Shown piece after piece: positions 11,190 to 23,740 of a stretch of 50,954 nucleotides of DNA (its first letter is position 1; each line of letters starts with the position of its first letter). The DNA is from Glomus cerebriforme. Lineage: Eukaryota > Glomeromycota > Glomeromycetes > Glomerales > Glomeraceae. Made by a program: the position numbers and the translations under genes. Below the pieces are notes generated by a model that ran no database searches, was not told where the DNA came from, and was given only the letters and a program-made list of their open reading frames with translations. The stretch is taken from the NCBI GenBank assembly GCA_003550305.1, contig QKYT01000151.1, positions 23,226-74,179 on the forward strand. Reading direction: 5' to 3'.

Positions 11190-12063
11190 TTAAAACCTAT
11201 AAAATATTAATTACAAGAATATTTAGTATATAAAAAAATATTTCTTCCAATAAATCGATTAAGTACATACTTGGCAAATTTTTTTGATCCCTTTTGTACT
11301 TTCTTCTGAACCTTAAGGACATTAAAGCGTACAGTCTTGGAAAGAGGTCTAATATAATGCACAAAGTAAAAAATGTAAAATTAATTAGTTGGAAATATCG
11401 TAATCCTATCAACTAATTTCCATCAATGGTTCAATAATAGCAATGTGTAAAGACGCCACGTCCAAAAAGTCAAATATAATAATAATTCACATACCGGCAT
11501 TGGCCCAAAGTCACTGTATCACCGGGCTAAATTATTAATAAAAATATGTTAATAAAGATAATTTCTGTAATAAAAATTTTCGTAAAAGACAAATAAATAC
11601 CTGAACACCGATAAATGCTGGTGATAAATGAGCAGCCACATTCTTATGACGTTTTTCATAACGGTTATACTTTGTGATATAATGCAAATATTCACGACGG
11701 ACAATGATAGTCCTTTTCATTTTGGTGGAAACCACAACACCGTTCAAAATACGACCACGTATTGATACCATGCCAGCCCAAGGACATTTTTTATCTATGT
11801 AATGTCCTTCTACAGCTTCTTTTGGTGTCTTAAAACCGAGACCTACATCCTTAATCCAACGATTATTCTTATTCTTGGCCTTTTTGCGAGTTATTTTGGC
11901 ATTTGTGAAAATGCCGGGTTGTTTTTGATAAGCTCTTTCGATCTGATATATAAAAAAATAATAATCGATTTAGTTATCTAAAATATTCATTAGCGTTATC
12001 CCATAATCCCATAAACACATTATCTCAATTTTTAATAAATGGTAAACATACTTGTTCAGACAT
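11190..12063 (-). CDS. RPS11: 40S ribosomal protein S11 (uS17)
   Basis: Ribosomal protein S11/uS17 binds the 18S rRNA 5' domain in the small subunit. Five exons on the minus strand, all GT..AG: 12063-12052 (MSEQ only), 11942-11601, 11526-11495, 11348-11271 and 11196-11190. They total 471 nt (156 residues), close to the usual 155-160. Family blocks include [64 protein letters not shown] and [20 protein letters not shown]. The first coding exon is 12 nt and the last is 7 nt (the end of Lys, then Phe-stop). ORF finding alone therefore sees only the middle of the gene. Expected to be strongly expressed. Confidence 0.96.
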
Positions 12064-12889
12064 GTTGCTTAAACGTTCCTTGAGGAACAGACAAAGAACA
12101 AATTTTTTTGTATGAAAGAAAAAGGAAGGTCAAAGAATTTTTTTTTTCAAGTATTTATATGAAAATAATTTTCGATTTGATTGGATGATCAAAAAATATT
12201 AATCTAGGATTTGCCAAATATCACGTGATATATCATATAATCGAAACTTCACATTACCGTTGGCCAAAATTAAAAAAATTTCAGTAAATCTATCTTATAC
12301 TGTATATAAAACTCAAAAATTCAAAGTAATTTATTAATAGACTTTATATTCAAAAAAAAAAACTATATGAAATTTCTGTATAAAAAAAAAGGAATTTAAC
12401 TATATATAATATAAATAATATTATTAAAAATGTAATAATTTACAACTAAGTATCAGGTCATATGAATTATAAAAAGATAAATAACAGTCAGAAATATTTA
12501 AAGTACTTATTATTTTTAATTAAATTTAATATTTAATATTTAATATTTAATTATTTCCAATTATTTAATTGCTTTTACTTAATTAGTTAAAGCTTTTAAA
12601 TTATATTATAAAATAATAATCTCTACATGAAAAAAAGAAATAAATATTACTAAATAAATAAATATTGTATAAAAAAGAAGTATCACTTTCCAAAGATAAT
12701 GTAGTTAAAAAACAAGGATCTGTTAATACTATACAAAAATTGATTTAATAATCTTTCATCTTCATATATTTCAACAGTTTATGATTTGGTTATTTCACTA
12801 TGACATTCATATTTATTTTCTTATGAAAAACAAAATGGTTAAATGTTAAAAATAAAGTTATATGATCACTTAACTGATAGTTTACATCC
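12064..12889. other. Upstream region of RPS11, no gene seen
   Basis: About 830 bp of very AT-rich sequence with short tandem ATTTAATATTT-type runs near 12525-12560. It should include the RPS11 promoter. I see no ORF or RNA gene. Confidence 0.4.
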
Positions 12890-13580
12890 TACATTAGAAT
12901 ATTAACTATAGCAGGAAGAGATGCTAAATAATGTATTCGTGTATTAAGTGATCATGGTTCAACAGTAATGGATGTAGAAGCAGATCCGCAAATACTTATG
13001 GATTCAACCATTAGACTTTGGAATCTAGCAGTAGGAAAAACTTTAGCTCTACATCTAATAGAATTTATTTTTTGCTAGTGGTAATGCTAATAATAGAAAT
13101 GTCCCGAAGGATTTCTCCTTTTATTTGACCGATAATGAAAAGTCAAAAGTAATAATCGAATACTTTATAATTGACCTGAGATTTTAAGGCTCAGTAGAAA
13201 TTAAACATCGAGAAGTCAATATGTTTGTGTCTATATTGTGGCGTTACCAACCTTTTGTGGATAAATTTGAAGTTCACTCGGGAAATTATGTTTCTGGTCA
13301 GAATGGCTGAATGGTCATGGACCAGTTGATTTTAATTAGGTTTTGCTTTGGACTACTAGATTGGATGATACTACTGCAAAGATTTTCTACAGGGCATTGC
13401 TCAAAATGCAGTGCAGTGTGAATCATCTTTATTAATCAACAAGCAAAAAGTTTTTTATAACTGAAGCCGAAAAATGGTACTTTTTAGAATGTTTACTGAC
13501 AATAATTAAAACTGAAGTTTAAGCTATCCGCAAAATTGTATATGGAGATGAAGATATTAGAAGAAGATCGGGTAAAAAAA
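12890..13580 (+). pseudogene. Decayed WD40-repeat gene fragment
   Basis: Broken reading frames on the plus strand give a WD40-like blade: CIRVLSDHGSTVMDVE, then about 30 residues on DSTIRLWNLAVGKT, followed by a frame with IFASGNANN and later TTRLDDTTAKIF. These spacings resemble consecutive WD repeats, perhaps of an Elp2-like protein. Several stops and frame changes interrupt it and no intron model repairs it. Family membership below the WD40 level is a guess. Confidence 0.35.
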
Positions 13581-13968
13581 CATATCGCGTGGTAGTTATT
13601 TTTGTATAATAATTAAGTTTGTATATGCATATAATATACATGTATTGTACTAGAAAAAAAAAAAAGTATTTTGCATAAAAGTAATAATTTACAGCTAAAC
13701 AGTGATACTGGATCACAGTTTCATAAATAAATTAATTACAAAGAAATTTCATCCCATTATACAGTACATGTAAAAATAAAAATTATTATCAATAACTTGC
13801 AATTGTTTTTATTCTTCAGATTAACATGTTAAAAAAATTAATTATTAGAATTAATATAATTAATTTTTATTTAAAAAGTAAATTAATTGTAAAGTGCAAG
13901 ATTGTATAAATTTATTTTATTTAAATTGTACATCACAAAGTATTAAAATTTATAAATAAAAAAAAAAT
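13581..13968. other. AT-rich sequence, no gene seen
   Basis: Roughly 390 bp of AT-rich DNA with runs of TTAATTA and no sustained frame on either strand. Confidence 0.35.
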
Positions 13969-14640
13969 CTATAAAACAATCAAAGAAATTAATTGTTGAG
14001 ATTGAGAAATTTTCGGCTCATCATCATCAGCAACTTGTGACAAATCTTATTGAGCAGTTTCAGGAGAGCAGGTTTGGAAGTTGAATATCTTACCTCCTCT
14101 TGTCTTCCCATACTAAAATAATTGAAACAAGATCTTAGAATTTTACAGTTTCATCATTTCATAGATCATATCAAATACTACATCATATCATCATATCGGG
14201 AGAGCGGCGATCAGTAATATTTAGTGAAAAAATAATTAAATCGAAATGGCTTTAAAGTTTTTAAAAATATAACAACAATATTTTTATGACGTTCTATTGA
14301 TGTTAATCATACAACGGTTCATAGGGAATTCGTTTGTAGTTATTACAGGCGTTTAAATTAGGGAATCGGATTTTGATTTGATGGTAGAGTTTTTTGATTA
14401 TTTCACTTATCAGTTGTATCAGTTGTTTATCGGATTTATTTATTTGGACCAAAAATCCGAAAACCACTACACTTTTTTGGATCATAATAAGCCTGTTCAA
14501 TTCGATTAAGATTAGCCAGATCTGCTTGTTTTTTTTTTGCTTTTAGACCTTTTTTTGGGATGAACAGGTTGTACACTTGTACCAATAAGATAGACTGACC
14601 GAAAAAAAAACCTGACGGAACGGAAATGAACATGCCTAAT
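13969..14640 (-). CDS. Possible split gene of unknown function, model incomplete
   Basis: Two short exons fit well at the 3' end. Bases 14112-14094 and 14045-13969 are joined by a canonical GTAAGA..AAG intron of 48 nt and give YGKTRGDLSQVADDDEP... to a TAG stop. Upstream, 14640-14436 follows a good acceptor at its 5' end. It encodes a hydrophobic start (SGFFFGQSILLVQVYNLFI), then a basic helix (KKGLKAKKKQADLANLNRIEQAYYDPKK) and a stop. An overlapping frame carries on as IQKSVVVFGFLVQINK to NYKRIPYEPLYD (stop at 14303). I could not join the upstream and downstream parts in frame. It may be a real small membrane protein gene with a sequencing error, or a recent pseudogene. Confidence 0.3.
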
Positions 14641-14699
14641 AAGGTAATAAGACATGAAACTATAACAAATTAAAATCCATAAATGGACATTATTTTTTT

Positions 14700-16168
14700 A
14701 AATAATATATTACGTAAAATTAATTATACAGTATATCCGTTAAGAGGTTACTAATTTTAATATATTTGTTTTATATACATACATATGTAACCTGTGTAGT
14801 AGATCATACTGCATACTTTTTTTTATTATATGCGTAAAAGATTTCTTTTCTTTTCACATTCAAAAAAATTTTAATACTTTTTGATATTAAATTACATGCA
14901 TGTGAAATGGAAATAGTTTCATTTTATTATTATTATTTTTTTTTTACGCGCGTTATGTTTATTTTAATCATTTCGAATTTATAAACTGAAATTATTATAA
15001 ATTTCTTCATAATTATTTATTATAATTGGTTCTTTTCCTTTATTTGACTTAAAAGTTAAATTAAGCAGGTTATAATTTTTTAAAAATTCTTTATTTTATT
15101 ATTGGTTGAGATTAAAACGAAATATACTGCACAAAATTATTTCATGTATTTAATTAAATATTTAAAAGCAACTAGACCATTAAAATATAACTCATTTGAT
15201 TATTGGTAAGCAAATTCACGTCATTTTTTTTTATTATTATTATTTGACCAATAACTTCAAACAATAATTTCAAACGATGAAAAAAATTTTTTTTCTCATT
15301 GAAGATCATCTTTAAGTAAACAATGTGAAGGCCACATGGAATCCACGCGACATAATAATCTACGATTTATTTACATCAAGTATCACATTAAAATTCAAGT
15401 TTTGTAGATCTATACATTCTTCTAAACCGAAAATATCTTCCACGTTGGTCATCTAAAGTCTTTTATCAGTCATACAAATTTATACAATTTTACACCAATA
15501 AATTATGTCACAATTCCTTGCCAGAATTATCAGTTAATCTAAATTGTTTAGATGTTGATAATTTTTATTCCAAATATGTTAACAATATCATTGATCTATA
15601 GAATTCTATAATTCTATATTTCCTTATTTATTCAAGTGTTTTTACTACTTTTTGTTTCACTGAAAAAAAAAAACTGTCCAAAAGCCTGATTTTCAACAAG
15701 AATTTAATTGATTTTTCTTTGTTCAGAATAAAAAGCCAAAACTACAAAAAAATTGAAGCTGCGTGATACCACTGTGATTCGGTGTCAAACTTTATTTAAA
15801 GTAAACTTAATATATAAAAATATAAGTAGATTTATGATGAATCGATGATGCCATGTTTATATGTTACACGACATTTTCACTAACTGTATAACAAACAAAA
15901 AAAAAAATCTCATATAAAAATTGTTTGGAATACATTTTTTTTAAAAAAAATCTTTTATATTCTTTTCGTTATTCATTTTTATTATTTTTATTATTTTTAT
16001 TCTTGTTTATAGTAATCTTTATTAATTAACTTTATTTTATTTTTTTCAGTCTTTCCTTTCTTTATAATAATCTTTCCTTTTAATAACGATTTAATATATA
16101 TATATATATATATATTTGTTCTCTTTGTTTTTTTATTGAAATTAAAGTCTGAAATAAAAAAGATAATA
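14700..16168. other. Long intergenic region upstream of SOG2
   Basis: About 1.5 kb of AT-rich sequence with poly-T runs and a (TA)n run near 16090-16113, just before the SOG2 start. I see no gene, RNA or structured repeat. The last few hundred bases should hold the SOG2 promoter and 5' UTR. Confidence 0.4.
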
Positions 16169-19100
16169 ATGATAACTGAAGAAGATTTGATTAGTTTAGC
16201 AAAGGGAATGTTAAATGATGACCCAAAAACAGTTCGTTTATGTACTAAAGGCATAAAAGAGTTTCCAGTAGAATGCATCAATTTCATTGCAAAAGATTAT
16301 AAGGTTGAAAGGTAAGTTTATTAAAAGATCTTTATAATTATTTTTTTTTTTTTAATTTATAAAAAATAAATAAATAAATAAATAAATAATGTTTTGATTT
16401 CGTAGACTTGGACTTGAACAAAATCAATTAACTTCACTTCCGATGGAAATTTGTAATTTAACATATTTAAGTTACTTGAACATATCTTATAATGCGTTCA
16501 AGGAATTTCCTGAGGCGGTTAGGATAATTTATTATTTTTAAATTTTTTTTTTTTTTTCAAAAAAAAAAAAAAATTTAATTTATCTCTAATTTATTTATTT
16601 ATTTGTTTGTTTATTTTTGAAAAAAAAAACATTATTTTATAGTTATGTTCAATGAAAAATTTAGAAATTTTAGATATAAGTAGAAATAAAATTCGTAAAA
16701 TGCCGGATGATTTTGGTACCCTAATTTCATTAAAGGTAAAAAATAACTTTTAATATATATTTATATATATTTTTTTCATCCTTTTATTTATTTATTTATT
16801 TAAAATTTATTAGTTCATCCTTTATTTATTTATTTATTAATTTATCTTTTTTTTTTTAAAAAAAAATAGGGGTTAAAAATATCAAAAAACAGTATAAAAC
16901 AAATACCATTATATATATCAGAGATGAAAGATTTACAATATTTAAAGTTGGATAATAATCCAATTCGCTTTCCACCTAAATCTGTTTATAATATGCCGAA
17001 AGGAGAAGAAAAAGAAGTTATGTTACCCTGGTTGGAAAATTTAAAAGATTATTTAAGACAACATTCAAATAATTTTACAAGTAATTTTGTTTTTTTTTTA
17101 TCATTCCATTTTATTTCCTTTCTATTTTGATATTTTGATAACAATTTATCTTTTATAATAGCTAACAAAGAAGTTGAGGTGGAGGAAAGTGATCATTCAA
17201 GGTATTTTTATTAAATTTGGTTAATTGACTAATGTTTTGAATTAATTTTAAATTTGAACTTTATTTTTTATGTTAAATTAGCGGTGAGGAAGACCTTTTT
17301 TTACATAATTATAAAGATAACAAAGGTTTAAAGAAGTCTGTGTCATCGGAAAGTATGAGTTATCTGATGAGTACGAGAATGAATGCAGGAAACAATTTAG
17401 AAAGTTCAAATTCATCATTAAAAACCATAACTGAAGATGAAAATTTATCGAATAAAAAACCACAATCATCATCACATGAAAGAAAAAGGCCTACACCAAA
17501 ATTAAGTATAGATTTACCATCAATGAAGAGGGATAGAAGTTATTCAAACGATTTTGATCCAACAACATTAAATAATAATGTTCAAAAGAATATAACAAGA
17601 CATTCAAAAAGTTTTTCAACGGATTCAATAAGTTCATCATCAACAAATAGTAATAATGGAAATATATTATTATCAAATTCGATATATTATGGAGGACATT
17701 ATAATAATTATCATAATCAAAATTATTATATTTTGGAAGAAAGAGAAAGTGAAAATTATTTTTTAAAATTAAAGAATTCATCACCTTCAGAACATTTACT
17801 TATGAGTGATATATCATTAAGAGAAGCGTCAAGAAATATTCTTTACGCATTTTCACAAATTCATAAAGCTTTAAGACAATTTGCAAATTATACAGGAAAT
17901 GAAAAATTATTTTATATTGATTTAAATAAGGCTACAACAACGATAGGACAATTAAGTAATACATTAAGTAGATTTGATATGATGGCATTACAATCAGCTC
18001 CTGAATCTGAATTATGTGCGAAATTATTAAATTCATGTCAAGAAAATATTTTATGTTTTAAACAAATAATTGATTCATTTAATAAGAGATTAAAAGGAAT
18101 AATCAATCAATCATCTGATAATATGAGATATAGTAGAACATTATTATTAATGTTAAATGGTAGTATAGCCGATATTAAATTTGCATGGGAAATTATACTT
18201 CCTTTATTAAATGATTATACTCCTTATACTGGTATGTCAACACCATTTCGTAGTAGATCAATGTCAAGATCAAATAGTACTGGTGGCAATAATTCTGGAA
18301 TTACTGCAAGCGTAAATAACAACAATAATACTAATGCAAGTGGTAACGGAGGTGGATTAACAACCCCGCTTTTTTCAGCTGGTATAAATTCAAATGGTTC
18401 TATATCACCTTATAGTTTAAATACACCAAGTACAGCTGGTTTACCTTCATCTCCTTATTCACCTTATCCTTCTTCAAATAATAGTGATAATAGTGTTAAT
18501 ACAAATGATACACCTTCTAATGGTGGAAATGGAATTGATAGAACTTTAAGTAGTAGTCCTTTACCTGATATAAGGTTTCCCATAAATATATTTGATCAAT
18601 TAATATCAAAAGTTGATGTTTCTATCAGGAATGTTGAAAGTGTTGTAAAAAATTTATCTGAAAATTTAGATAAAATTTTATTTAATTCAAAAAATTCAGA
18701 TTTAGGAGGAGGTCCTGGAGGTGAAGAATCATCTTTAAATAAAATTATAGAATTAAGGAATTTAGTAAAAAATACTATGGACATTACTAAAAAGTTAAAG
18801 AAAAGTTTATTGATTCCTAAATTATCTTCACAAAAAAAAGAAGAATTAAGTATACAACTTAAAATTCATGGTGATTCAATAGTTTTCTTACAGGTAAGAA
18901 AAATTCATTTAAAAAATTCGAAGTTGAATTTTTATTTATTAATTTAAATATATATATATATATTATATATATATAATATATATATATAATTTTTTTTTTT
19001 TTTACTCAAAATAGACAACCGTAAAAATGTCAAGTTTAGCTAAAGAAGTTTCATTAGAATTTCCTTTACCTAATAAAGTAATGTCAGGTTTAGGCCATGT

Positions 19101-19398
19101 AACAAAAACAAATATTGATTTGACTAATTTTCTTAGAGCAATAGAATCACCTTTACAACCTTCTTCACAATTTCCATTTCCATCTAATGTATCTAATACT
19201 CCTTTATCCAGTTCTCCTATTCTAACACCAAGTCAATCTTCTCCCAATCATAGTGATGATAATAGTTTTAACGAAATTGATGATGATGTTAAAGAGATCA
19301 ATAATATTAATGATAATAATGTAGAAATCGAAATCACTAAAGCTGATAATAATGATGATGAAATTAAGGATTCTGATATTAATAATGATTCTGAATAA
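16169..19398 (+). CDS. SOG2: Sog2-like leucine-rich-repeat protein of the RAM network
   Basis: Sog2 works with the NDR kinase Cbk1, Kic1, Hym1 and Tao3 in the RAM pathway, which controls polarised growth and cell separation. Seven exons, all GT..AG: 16169-16311, 16406-16517, 16643-16735, 16870-17080, 17162-17201, 17282-18893 and 19015-19398. They total 2595 nt (864 residues). About residues 15-160 are leucine-rich repeats (LGLEQNQLTSLPMEI, LEILDISRNKIRKMPDDFG, LKISKNSIKQIPLYI, LKLDNNPIRFPP). A Ser/Asn-rich region follows, then the Sog2 helical domain (about 365-520, e.g. ASRNILYAFSQIHKALRQF and YSRTLLLMLNGSIADIKFAWE). Next come an Asn/Ser/Gly low-complexity linker and a second helical part that ends in an acidic Asn/Asp-rich tail. 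LRR introns fall near repeat boundaries. The start is the first ATG of the exon. Confidence 0.9.
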
Positions 19399-20639
19399 TA
19401 AAGAACCTATAAAGGAAATGAAAAATATTATAAAAGTAGATTTTATTTTTTTAAGAATTATAATAATATTATGTATTATTTATGTATGTTTTAAAAAATT
19501 TATGATTCAAAATATCAAAAAATAAAAAAATAAAATAATAAAATTATAGGCATCATAAAAAATAATAAAAATAATATTAAATATAATAAAATTAATGTAA
19601 TGAAATCATTAGAAGTATCCAATTATCTGCAATCATATAGTACCATTTGAATAACAAATTGCGGAAACTTTTTTAACCTTCATTTCTAACAAATTTGTTT
19701 GGTATTTTATTGATTTCAAAACCAGTTTTTATATATCTATTTAAAAGATATTACATTAATATTACTTATGTAATAGACTTAATCACTTGATATATTTTAC
19801 AAAACCAATATAATAATATCATGATATTTCTTAATAAGGTTATAATATGAATTATTTAACAAAATATTAATATTAAATTTCAATAAAATAAAACCAAAAA
19901 AAAGCTAATAAGTAAAATAATATGCTTTAAACTGAAGATAAATTACTTAATTCTTTTAGTTAAATTTTCTATAGCAAATTTTTTTTTTTTTTTTGAAGAC
20001 AAGACAAATATGAATTTTTTATTAACATAAGACAGTAAAAAATTAAAATCCATAATTTACCTTCCATTTGGAAAAATGCTACCTGTCATACTTATATAAT
20101 ATGAGTCCTCAAAATGAGAACTGAAAGCAAGGCCTTCTTAGATATAAACTATATTCTGATTTTCCTTCATATGACCATACTCCAATACTAGCACCATTAA
20201 ATAATCCTTTCAACCAGTCTACCTAAATCTTTCCACAAACACTCTTCTAACTATTTATAGTAAATTAATTATAATTACAAAGTATTTTTATTATTAATTA
20301 CTATATATTATAATTTTTTTTTTTGCAAATCTATAAAAAAAAATTAATTTTAAAAATAAGGGTAATTTTAATATTTATTAGAGTTTAATTTAAAAATAAT
20401 TTATTAGAAAATAAAATTCATTATATTATATGATTTTTACATAATTTTATATTTATCTTTAATAAAAGAAATTTTGGTAAATTTTATAAAATTATATACA
20501 AAAATTTTTTTTTTTTATTTTGTTTAATATTTTAAAATATAAAAAAAAATAATATAATTATTTATAAAATAATAAAAAAAAAAAGAAATATAATTATTAT
20601 CTATAATCAAAAAAAAACAGTTTTTATAAATTAATATTT
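19399..20639. other. AT-rich region downstream of SOG2
   Basis: About 1.2 kb with the SOG2 3' UTR at its start. The rest is very AT-rich with A and T runs. Any 5' part of the neighbouring LINE is too decayed for me to read here. Confidence 0.35.
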
Positions 20640-23600
20640 GTAAAAAAAATATAGCCATCTTCTATCAAATCAGAATTATGGATTGTAAATCAAGATATAA
20701 AAAAGGCTTTCAATTCAATAAGAATAGTTCCTTTAAAATTTGTAATAAAATGCATCAAAATCCTAATTCATATTATCAATTTTATAATCAACTTATTCCA
20801 TAACTAAACAGATTGCAGTGATTACTAAATATGAATTAACTGATCCTTTTATGATTGATGCTAATATCGATTAAGACAGATAATTTTACCTTTACTTTAG
20901 CATATCTTCTATGACTCTTTATTGCATTACATTCAAAATGACCTATTTTTAGGTTATACTTTATGTCTTAACTAACTTTCTTATTATAATTCAAAAAGGA
21001 ATGATTATACTTCTTTTAGCTTTCATATAGCTATGATAGCTTTTGCAATAGATTGGCAGCTCAAAACACAATCTTTAACAAATAATTAATATCTCAAATG
21101 AATTTTTTGAAATTAATGACATCTATATCAACAGAAATAAATCTTCTCTGATAGTCATTAATTTAAAGCTACCTAAAGATAAACTTTATATATATATAGA
21201 TAGAAATGAAGATGCAGATAAAATCACAGCACTCAACCATACTTTAAGCAAATAGATATTAGGTATTTGGTTTACTTCAGGAAAGTCAACTTGATCTGAT
21301 TCATCTATTGTGAAAAAAAAAATTAGGAACATCTGCAATCTCATAAAATTCAAAAAGCTTACAATCAGATAAATGATATATATTAACAATAGAGTACTAA
21401 TACCATATCTTATTTATCAACTTCAATCATCTTTATTATCAGATAACCAATTAGATAGACTCTTTTCTCTTATTTTTACTAGGTGCAAACACATGTTGGG
21501 ACTTTTGAGTACTACCACTAATTGGTTAATCTGAAATTTCTCAAATTTGCCCTATAAAAAAATCATATTTTAGATTTTACAATACATTTAAATTTCCCTG
21601 GTCTTGTTAAAGATCTTATTTATATAGAACTTAGGAAAAGCCAAATGATATTGTTATTAATTCACCCAATTTTTTCTTACATTCTAACCATAAAAGACTT
21701 ACTTTTAGATCTGTATTTCTTGAACATCAGAATTTTAAGGTATATGAAATTTAGGAATTTCTTGATCTCTCTCCTTTCTGAAGATAAGGATGGGTGAATA
21801 ATTAAAAGAACTGGTTTAAACTTTTATGATATTATTCTACATAAATTTCTAACTGAAGCTTTCACACTTATCTGATTTGCTGTCAAACATTGAATCTTTT
21901 TTGTTAATCAATTAATTATCTCAGATTTTTATAATACCATTAGTTAACAGTAACTCACATATTTTTTTAACTTTCCATTTTAAGATCCAATTCCAGTAGT
22001 TTACGCCTTTCTTATACTAGAAAGCCAATATTATTTAATGATCATTTCTTAAAATCAAACATTTAATCTTCTGCTTTTTACAGAGGGTGATCAATATTAT
22101 ACGAATACTTTATTTTACCCAAATTATGCTGATCATTATATATTAATGTAATATAAATTAATGTATTATTCTATACTTACAGTCATAATAAATAAATTCC
22201 TATACTTTATATTTTTTAGAATTTTTTATAAGTATGAGAATACTTATTGCAAAAATTCTGATTTGTACAACTAGTATAATAAATAATTAAAAATTTAAAA
22301 AAATAGTATAATTCGGTCATTATTAATCTGATTAATATGTATTTACCATTATTTGAATCATCTTAATGAGATGAATACAATAAGCTAAAGATCATAAAAG
22401 ACTAACCATTGGATCCAAAAATATTGTAAAAAATATCTAAATTTTTAAAGCATAATTGTATATTAGATATTAATCATACAAAGATGATTTTATTATCATT
22501 CAAATTCTCTCAATGAGACAAATCTAATGAATATAAAATCATGGAATTTCAATCAATAAATACAAAATATCTTTAAATGTTCATATAATATTGATTGCCT
22601 TCTGTACAAACCTATTATTTTCCCTTTCAAAGACCACAGGAAGAAAGAATAAATTAAATCAAATTTGCCATTATTTCTGTTTTATGGACGTATCTCTTCT
22701 AAATTAGATGATAAAGTAACAATTATTGATTATTACTTTGCCAATAACATGTCTGATAACTTAGATAATACAATTTTAGAACTTGAATCTTATTATGGAA
22801 ACTGTTTTTTAAATCTGCCTCTTAACATTAGCATAGAAAAGAAAGAGAAACAGTACAAATTTGATGTTGACTTAAAATATTTAAATGTATTTTTGTGAAT
22901 CATGAAATTACCACAAAAAGAAAATACATAGACATCGCTGATTCATTTTGTATTATCTTATAATTTAATTTCTTAATCTGCATAATTTCCTATAGCTTAA
23001 ATCATTATCTAGAATAATCAAATAATAAATGAAGTTTACCTTTGCTAAAGATTTAATAATTCTTCAATAGCAGACAAATTAATAACACTTCTTGACTTAT
23101 ACAAAAGAGTAGGTTCTTCTTATTTCAAATTTAATATATATACAGATGACTCACTCAGGAATACCACTAATAATAGATGCAAAATGTGTTTAAAATAAGT
23201 GAATATAGACCATCTGAAAATCAACTTTTTAGGTAACATATAGTATATGCTATTATTAACCAAAGTGGAATTAGGGTAATTTTATCTGCCATAATAGATT
23301 CATCATCTGTTTCTATATATATGGATAGCAAAAGCTCAATCAATTCTCTTATGAATATCAAAGACCTTTTAGATAATTAATATAGTCTAGCTAATAGAAC
23401 TATTAGTAACATAAGAAAAATTATGAAATATAAAAACTATAGTTTATTAATAAATATTTGGAATTTTATTAGAAAAAAATAATTAATTATAGATTTCATT
23501 AAAATTAAAGAGTATTTAGAGAATACTGACAATAATATAGCTAATTCCTTAGCAAAATTAGGTATTAATTCAGATCTTTTTATTACATTCTCTTCCCTTT

Positions 23601-23740
23601 ATATTAGAAACTCATTCTCACACTTTATCTTTTGGAACAATTCTATTCCCATAGAGATTCTCCAAAATTCTTTATTAAACTTCTATATAACATGGCTCTA
23701 TGTATGAAATAGTCCACTATTCATTACAATTAAGATATAT
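20640..23740 (+). mobile_element. Decayed non-LTR (LINE) retrotransposon: reverse transcriptase and RNase H
   Basis: Broken plus-strand frames match a LINE polyprotein. A reverse-transcriptase finger/palm block reads LWIVNQDIKKAFNSIR near 20675, followed by TDPFMIDANID and IFYDSLLHYIQNDLF-like pieces. The position of the catalytic YADD box near 21040 reads AFAIDWQ, so the active site is lost. A thumb-like block follows (RFKKLTVSQ-type, then MIYINNRVLIPYL). The RNase H part lies at about 23100-23640, with IYTDDSL, IYMDSKSSINSL and NNIANSLAKLG. In-frame TAA/TAG stops are frequent. An older snap-back element interrupts it at about 22290-22600. Full length cannot be set. Confidence 0.7.
22290..22600. 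repeat. Old copy of the snap-back element, inside the LINE relic
   Basis: Two inverted segments here resemble the arms of the element at 33773-34324. One is TACCATTATTTGAATCATC followed by TTAATGAGATGAATACAAT near 22340-22390. The other is TCTCAATGAGACAAATCTAA near 22509-22528, preceded by AAGATGATTTTATTATCATT. Both centre on the palindromic TCTCAATGAGA core. The copy is strongly diverged and its ends are not visible. Confidence 0.4.
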
